Shown piece by piece: positions 14,877 to 19,380 of a stretch of DNA of 19,380 bases. The notes beneath the pieces are model-generated. The model saw only the letters and a list, made by a program, of their open reading frames with translations. It made no database searches and was not told the DNA's origin. Where the stretch lies: positions 1 to 19,380 of the forward strand of contig CAMLSG010000092.1 in NCBI GenBank assembly GCA_946482635.1. Reading direction: 5' to 3'. The DNA is from an uncultured Duganella sp. (GTDB taxonomy: Bacteria; Pseudomonadota; Gammaproteobacteria; Burkholderiales; Burkholderiaceae). Numbering within the stretch: the stretch's first letter is position 1; every line of letters begins with the position of its first letter. The translations under genes were made by a program, and so were the position numbers.

Positions 14877-15818
14877 ATGCGTAAAAAAGTGGCCATTATT
14901 GCCTTCGACGGCATCACTCCATTCCACCTGTCCGTGCCTTGCCTGGTATTCGGCGGCCCGCATGCCGAGCATTTGTACGAGGTGACGGTATGCGCAGCAG
15001 AAAAGGGGCCGATGCGCACCACCGCTGGCTTTGACATCTCGACCAGCAAGAGCCTGCGCGCCCTGGACAAAGCGGATATCGTCATCATGCCGACCTGGCA
15101 CGACGACTGCCGGCCCTCGCCGCCGGCGCTATTGCAGGCGCTGAAGAAGGCCCACGCACGCGGTTCAACCATCGTTGGCTTGTGCCTTGGCGCCTTTCCA
15201 GTGGCGGAAGCGGGCCTGCTTGATGGCCGCACCGTCACCACGCACTGGGCCTTTGCCGGCCAGTTGGCGGAACGCTGCCCGCTGGTGAAGGTCGATGAAG
15301 AAGTGTTATATGTGGACGAGGGGGACGTGCTGACGTCGGCCGGCGCGGCGGCCAGCCTGGATTGCTCGCTCTACCTGCTGCGCAAGCTGCAGGGCGCCGA
15401 CTACGCGAACATGGTGGCGCGCCGGCTGCTGGTGGCGCCGCACCGCGAAGGAGGGCAGGCGCAGTTCATCAACCGCCCGCTGCCGGTTACCGCCAGCGAC
15501 AGCCGCCTGGCGCAGGTGCTGGACTGGGTGCAGCATCGCCTGGCCGAAGAACACAGCCTCGATACGCTTGCGGAACGGGCGGCCATGAGCCGCCGCAATT
15601 TCACGCGCCACTTCCGCCAGGCCACCGGTACTTCGTTCAAGCAATGGCTGCTGAACCAGCGCCTGGCGCACGCCCAGCGCATGCTGGAAACCAGCGACGC
15701 TTCGATTGAAGCGGTGGCACAAGCGGCCGGTTTTGGCAGCGCGATATCGTTAAGGCAGCACTTCCGCGCTGCCTTCCATAGCTCGCCGTCGGCCTACCGC
15801 AAGCTATTTGACGCCTGA
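14877..15818 (+). CDS. GlxA-family transcriptional regulator (DJ-1/PfpI domain plus AraC HTH)
   Basis: This is a 313-residue regulator. Residues 1 to about 180 form a DJ-1/PfpI-like fold, beginning [10 protein letters not shown], with Cys at 103 in GLCLGAF (the nucleophile-elbow position) and TTHWAF nearby. Residues about 210-312 are an AraC-type double helix-turn-helix: first helix set around [17 protein letters not shown], second around [19 protein letters not shown]. This is the GlxA layout and length. ATG 14877 places the first beta-strand at the N-terminus. Upstream in-frame starts at 14814 and 14859 lack good ribosome sites and overlap the operator and promoter region. It is divergent from an isochorismatase-family hydrolase, a pairing common for this family, which suggests it senses an amide-type compound. 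Its last 15 bases overlap the napC end on the other strand. Confidence 0.92.
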   Translation: MRKKVAIIAFDGITPFHLSVPCLVFGGPHAEHLYEVTVCAAEKGPMRTTAGFDISTSKSLRALDKADIVIMPTWHDDCRPSPPALLQALKKAHARGSTIVGLCLGAFPVAEAGLLDGRTVTTHWAFAGQLAERCPLVKVDEEVLYVDEGDVLTSAGAAASLDCSLYLLRKLQGADYANMVARRLLVAPHREGGQAQFINRPLPVTASDSRLAQVLDWVQHRLAEEHSLDTLAERAAMSRRNFTRHFRQATGTSFKQWLLNQRLAHAQRMLETSDASIEAVAQAAGFGSAISLRQHFRAAFHSSPSAYRKLFDA

Positions 15819-16385
15819 CATATCCGGCAGGGTGTGCGCGATGCCCTTGTGGCAGTCGATGCAGGTCTTCTCGCCGCTGGCCAGCTGGGTCGAGTGGGCA
15901 TCCACAGCGCGCTTGCTCTGGCGGGTGAAGTCCATCGAATCGAACTGGTGGCAGTTGCGGCATTCGAGCGAGTTGTTGGCCTTCATGCGCCGCCACTCAT
16001 TACCCGCCAGTTGCAGCCGGTGCGCCTCGAACTTCTCGCGGGTGTCGATGGTGCCGAACACCTTGCCCCATACCTCCTTCGATGCCTGCATCTTGCGGGC
16101 GATCTTGCTGGTCCACTCGTGCGGCACGTGGCAATCGGAGCACTTGGCGCGTACGCCGGTGCGGTTGGCGAAGTGAATGGTGCGCTGAAGCTCCGGATAG
16201 ACGTTGTCGCGCATCTCGTGGCAGCCGGTGCAGAACTTCTCGGTATTGGTGGCTTCCATGGCGGCGTTGAAGCCGCCCCAGAACACCACGCCTGCCACAA
16301 AGGAACCGATCACCAGGAAGCCCAGGCTAAGGTGCATGCTTGGGCGGCGCAGGACGTTCCAGTAGTTTTTGATCAGCCTGAACAT
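15804..16385 (-). CDS. napC: Tetraheme cytochrome c, NapC/NirT family quinol dehydrogenase
   Basis: This 193-residue protein has a short cytoplasmic N-terminus, one membrane helix (about 19-40) and a periplasmic domain with four heme sites: CTGCH (52-56), CSDCH (82-86), CRNCH (142-146) and CIDCH (175-179). NapC takes electrons from membrane quinol and passes them to NapB-NapA. Length and heme spacing are normal for NapC. GAGGG on the minus strand (16393-16397) is 7 bases before the ATG and overlaps the napB stop, so translation is probably coupled. It is the last gene of the nap cluster. Its 3' end overlaps the regulator gene by 15 bases. Confidence 0.95.
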   Translation of the reverse strand: MFRLIKNYWNVLRRPSMHLSLGFLVIGSFVAGVVFWGGFNAAMEATNTEKFCTGCHEMRDNVYPELQRTIHFANRTGVRAKCSDCHVPHEWTSKIARKMQASKEVWGKVFGTIDTREKFEAHRLQLAGNEWRRMKANNSLECRNCHQFDSMDFTRQSKRAVDAHSTQLASGEKTCIDCHKGIAHTLPDMSGVK

Positions 16386-16396
16386 GGCGTTACCCT

Positions 16397-16873
16397 CTAT
16401 TTATGCTTGGCCGGTGCTGCCGGCGCGGACGGGTTCAGCATCGTGTCGACGTCCTTGAACTGGTTGGGCACCAGCGGCTCAAGGTTCGCTTGCGGCACGT
16501 GGCATTGCAGGCAGAAGTAGCGTCGCGGCGACAGCTCGGCGAGGAAGTTGCCGTCGCGGTTCTGGAAGTGCGTCACGCTGATCATCGGCGCCTGGCTTTC
16601 CTGGGTGCGGGTGCGCGCGTGGCACATCATGCAGCGGTTGGCGCTCTTGTCGGTCTGGTAGCCCTCGATCTTGTGCGGGATGACCGGCGGCTGCATGGAG
16701 TAATTGCGCACGCGCCGGATATCGCTGTTGTCGGGGTTGACCATCGGCGCCGGCTTGGTGGTCTCGGCCAACGGCGTCGGGCCGCGCATATTGTCGAGGG
16801 CGCGCGGCGCCGGCACCTGGGCCAGGACGGACAGCGGCAGAAGAAGAGCGAGAAGGAATGCAAATTTTTTCAT
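16397..16873 (-). CDS. napB: Periplasmic nitrate reductase small subunit, diheme cytochrome c
   Basis: This 158-residue protein from ATG 16873 has a signal peptide ([18 protein letters not shown], cleaved before Q19). Its two heme motifs are CMMCH (81-85) and CLQCH (121-125), and upstream His 67 and His 102 are likely distal ligands as in other NapB proteins. It relays electrons from NapC to NapA in the periplasm. ATG 16873 is chosen because AGGAG (16882-16886 on the minus strand) lies 8 bases away; ATG 16879 would be only 2 bases away. That site overlaps the napA stop codon, an arrangement typical of a coupled operon. The C-terminus is Ala/Pro/Lys-rich and unremarkable. Confidence 0.95.
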   Translation of the reverse strand: MKKFAFLLALLLPLSVLAQVPAPRALDNMRGPTPLAETTKPAPMVNPDNSDIRRVRNYSMQPPVIPHKIEGYQTDKSANRCMMCHARTRTQESQAPMISVTHFQNRDGNFLAELSPRRYFCLQCHVPQANLEPLVPNQFKDVDTMLNPSAPAAPAKHK

Positions 16874-16884
16874 GGCCATGGCTC

Positions 16885-19380
16885 CTAAACCTTGCGGATG
16901 CTGACTGCGCACTTCTTGTAGTCAGTCTGCAAAGAGATTGGGCAGGTAGCGTCCAGCGTCACCTTGTTCACAAGCTGGCTGGCGTCGAAGAACGGAATGA
17001 ATACCAGTCCGCGCGGCGGCCGGTTGCGGCCGCGCGTCTCGACCCGAGTCTGGATCATGCCGCGCCGTGACTTGACCTCGATCAGGTCGCCGCGCCGTGC
17101 ACCGAGGGCCTTGGCGTCTTCGGGATGCATGAAGCAGACTGCATTCGGCACGGCGCGATAAAGTTCCGGCACGCGGCGCGTCATGGTGCCGGTGTGCCAA
17201 TGCTCCAGCATGCGGCCGGTGGACAGCCAGAACGGATATTCCTTGTCCGGCGATTCGGCCGGCTTCTCGTAAGGCAGCGCAAAGATCACAGCCTTGCCGT
17301 CCGGATGGCCGTAGAAGCGCACGTCTTCGCCTTTCTTGACGTAAGGGTCCAGGCCTTCGCGGTAGCGCCAGCGGGTCTCCTTGCCGTCGACCACCGGCCA
17401 GCGCAGGCCGCGGGCTTCGTGGTACATGTCGAACGGCGCCAGGTCGTGGCCGTGGCCGCGGCCGAAGCTCGCATATTCCTCGAACAGGCCTTTCTGCGGA
17501 TAGAAGCCAAAGGCCTTGGCCTCGTCGTTCTGGTAGCCGGCTTCAATTTGCGAGGCCGGATATTTGTCGACCTGGCCGTTGCGGTACAGGACGTCGAACA
17601 GGGTCTTGCCCTTGTAGGCCGGCATGGCGGCCAGCAGCGGCGCCGGCCAGACTTCCTCCATCTTGAAGCGCTTGGAGAATTCCATCAGCTGCCACAGGTC
17701 GGAGCGCGCATCGCCTGGCGCACTGACAAGCTGGTGCCAGAACTGGGTGCGGCGTTCCGCGTTGCCGTAAGCGCCTTCCTTCTCCACCCACATGGCGGTC
17801 GGAAGGATCACGTCGGCCGCAGTGGTGCTGGCGGTCGGGTAAGGATCGGATACGACGACAAAGGCGTCAGGATTGCGCCAGCCGGGCAGGATCTCGCCCA
17901 TGATGTTCGGGCCGGCCTGCATGTTGTTATTGCACATGACCCAGTAGGCATTCAGCTTGCCGTCCTTGAGCATGCGGCTTTGCAGGACCGCGTGGAAACC
18001 CGGCTTGTCGGGGATGGTCCCCGGCGGCAGCTTCCAGATTTTCTCGGCGATCTCACGGTGCTTGGGATTGGCCACCAGCATGTCGGCCGGCAGGCGGTGC
18101 GAGAAGGTGCCGACTTCGCGCGCCGTGCCGCAGGCCGACGGCTGGCCGGTCAGCGAAAACGGGCTGTTGCCTGGCGAGGAGATTTTCCCCGTCAGCAGGT
18201 GGATGTTGTACAGCAGGTTGCTGCACCACGTGCCGCGCGTGTGCTGGTTGAAACCCATGGTGAAGAAGGAGGTCACCTTTGTCTTTGGATCGGCATACAG
18301 TTCCGCCAGGCGTTCCAGGCGCTCGCGCGGCACGCCGCTCAGCTTCGATACGGATTCCACGTCATAGGCGCTGACGAACTTTGCATATTCCTCGAACGTG
18401 CTTGGCTTGCCGCCGCCGACATCGCCGGCGTTGGTGGCAGCCTTCTGCAGCGGGTTGTCCGGGCGCAGGCCGTAGCCGATATCCTTGTTGCCCATCACGA
18501 AGCGCGTGTGCTTGTTGACGAAGTCCTTGTTCACGCGGTTGTTCTTGATGATGTAGTTGGCGATGTAGTTCAGGATCGCCAGGTCGGTTTGCGGCGTGAA
18601 GACGATCGGTTGGTCGGCCAGCTCGAAGCTGCGATGCTCGTAGGTCGACAGCACGGCGACTTTCACGTGCGGGTTCGACAGGCGGCGGTCGGTAATGCGG
18701 GTCCACAGGATGGGGTGCATTTCCGCCATGTTGGAGCCCCACAGCACGAAGGCGTCGGCGGCTTCGATGTCGTCGTAGCAGCCCATCGGCTCGTCCATGC
18801 CGAAAGTGCGCATGAAGCCTGCAACGGCGGACGCCATGCAGTGGCGCGCGTTGGGGTCGAGGTTATTAGTGCGGAAGCCGGCCTTCATCAGCTTGGAGGC
18901 CGCGTAGCCTTCCCAGATGGTCCATTGGCCGGAACCGAACATGCCGACGGCGGTCGGGCCTTTTTCGTTCAGCACTTTCTTGAACTGTTTTGCCATTTCA
19001 TCGAAGGCGGCATTCCATGATACCGGCTGGAATTCGCCGTCCTTGGCGTACTTGCCGTTCTTCATGCGCATCAGGGGCTGGGTCAGGCGGTCGGCGCCGT
19101 ACATGATCTTCGACAGGAAGTAGCCCTTGACGCAGTTGACGCCTCGATTGACTTCGGCATTGATGTCGCCATGCGTCGCTACCACGCGCCCGTCCTTGAC
19201 GCCGACGTTGACGCCGCAGCCCACGCCGCAGAAGCGGCAGGGGGCCTTGCTCCATTTGAGCTGGGTCTTGGCGGCGTCGGTGACGACGTTGGATGCGGCG
19301 GCAGGCAGCTGGATGCCGGCGGTGGCGGCCGCCGTCATGGCGGCGGTCTGTGTGATGAAATCACGGCGAGTTTGTTTCAT
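16885..19380 (-). CDS. napA: Periplasmic nitrate reductase catalytic subunit
   Basis: This 831-residue molybdoenzyme reduces nitrate to nitrite in the periplasm. It has a Tat signal (TRRDFIT, residues 4-10, then an Ala-rich hydrophobic stretch). A [4Fe-4S] site is formed by C48, C51, C55 and C83 (CRFCGVGC...NCVKG), and the molybdenum ligand is C181 in RHCMASA. The bis-MGD-binding regions and a C-terminal domain ending KCAVSIRKV complete it. Length equals the usual betaproteobacterial NapA. The ATG is the last three bases of the window, so the coding region is complete but its ribosome site and any upstream napD/E/F are outside. napB begins 11 bases after the stop, then napC, giving the standard A-B-C order. 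No internal break is seen. Confidence 0.97.
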   Translation of the reverse strand: MKQTRRDFITQTAAMTAAATAGIQLPAAASNVVTDAAKTQLKWSKAPCRFCGVGCGVNVGVKDGRVVATHGDINAEVNRGVNCVKGYFLSKIMYGADRLTQPLMRMKNGKYAKDGEFQPVSWNAAFDEMAKQFKKVLNEKGPTAVGMFGSGQWTIWEGYAASKLMKAGFRTNNLDPNARHCMASAVAGFMRTFGMDEPMGCYDDIEAADAFVLWGSNMAEMHPILWTRITDRRLSNPHVKVAVLSTYEHRSFELADQPIVFTPQTDLAILNYIANYIIKNNRVNKDFVNKHTRFVMGNKDIGYGLRPDNPLQKAATNAGDVGGGKPSTFEEYAKFVSAYDVESVSKLSGVPRERLERLAELYADPKTKVTSFFTMGFNQHTRGTWCSNLLYNIHLLTGKISSPGNSPFSLTGQPSACGTAREVGTFSHRLPADMLVANPKHREIAEKIWKLPPGTIPDKPGFHAVLQSRMLKDGKLNAYWVMCNNNMQAGPNIMGEILPGWRNPDAFVVVSDPYPTASTTAADVILPTAMWVEKEGAYGNAERRTQFWHQLVSAPGDARSDLWQLMEFSKRFKMEEVWPAPLLAAMPAYKGKTLFDVLYRNGQVDKYPASQIEAGYQNDEAKAFGFYPQKGLFEEYASFGRGHGHDLAPFDMYHEARGLRWPVVDGKETRWRYREGLDPYVKKGEDVRFYGHPDGKAVIFALPYEKPAESPDKEYPFWLSTGRMLEHWHTGTMTRRVPELYRAVPNAVCFMHPEDAKALGARRGDLIEVKSRRGMIQTRVETRGRNRPPRGLVFIPFFDASQLVNKVTLDATCPISLQTDYKKCAVSIRKV

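Noticed and set aside
17125..19020. 631-codon plus-strand frame opposite napA
   Set aside because: NapA is complete with all cofactor ligands on the minus strand. The plus frame is Ala/Val/Gly/His-rich with no domain.

Overview
The window looks like part of a GC-rich betaproteobacterial chromosome, most likely Oxalobacteraceae (Massilia/Duganella group). This rests on family content and strong GC bias at third codon positions, not on a search. There are three blocks, with no tRNA, rRNA, IS element or CRISPR visible. The only stretches without genes are regulatory; the longest, between the divergent genes at 5411 and 5704, is 292 bases.

Block 1 (1-13406) is a galactoside-scavenging locus. It starts with the 3' end of a TonB-dependent receptor followed by a good hairpin terminator. 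Next come a secreted GH35/DUF5597 beta-galactosidase and a PrnA-type flavin-dependent 'tryptophan' halogenase whose start overlaps it. A second, paralogous GH35/DUF5597 enzyme lies on the opposite strand and its stop abuts the halogenase stop. Divergent from that enzyme runs a probable four-gene operon: vSGLT-like sodium/sugar symporter, full-length TonB-dependent receptor, large exported GH35 enzyme, and a Gfo/Idh/MocA dehydrogenase resembling D-galactose/L-arabinose 1-dehydrogenase. The inferred flow is: receptors import galactosides across the outer membrane, three exported galactosidases release galactose, the symporter brings it into the cytoplasm, and the dehydrogenase oxidises it to the lactone (entry to the De Ley-Doudoroff route). 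The halogenase has no obvious place in this flow and has no flavin reductase beside it.

Block 2 (13417-15818) is small accessory genes: an 82-aa coiled-coil/membrane protein, a 115-aa disordered hydrophilic protein, an isochorismatase-family hydrolase, and a divergent GlxA-type (DJ-1/PfpI plus AraC) regulator. The last two share a 98-base intergenic region with a perfect palindrome and a perfect TATAAT box.

Block 3 (15804-19380, minus strand) is napA-napB-napC, the periplasmic nitrate reductase catalytic subunit, its diheme partner and the membrane tetraheme quinol dehydrogenase. The napA start codon is exactly the last three bases of the window, so any upstream nap genes lie outside it.

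The most unusual points are the halogenase between two inverted paralogous galactosidases, the terminator just upstream of the first galactosidase with no space for a promoter, and the series of touching or overlapping convergent gene ends.
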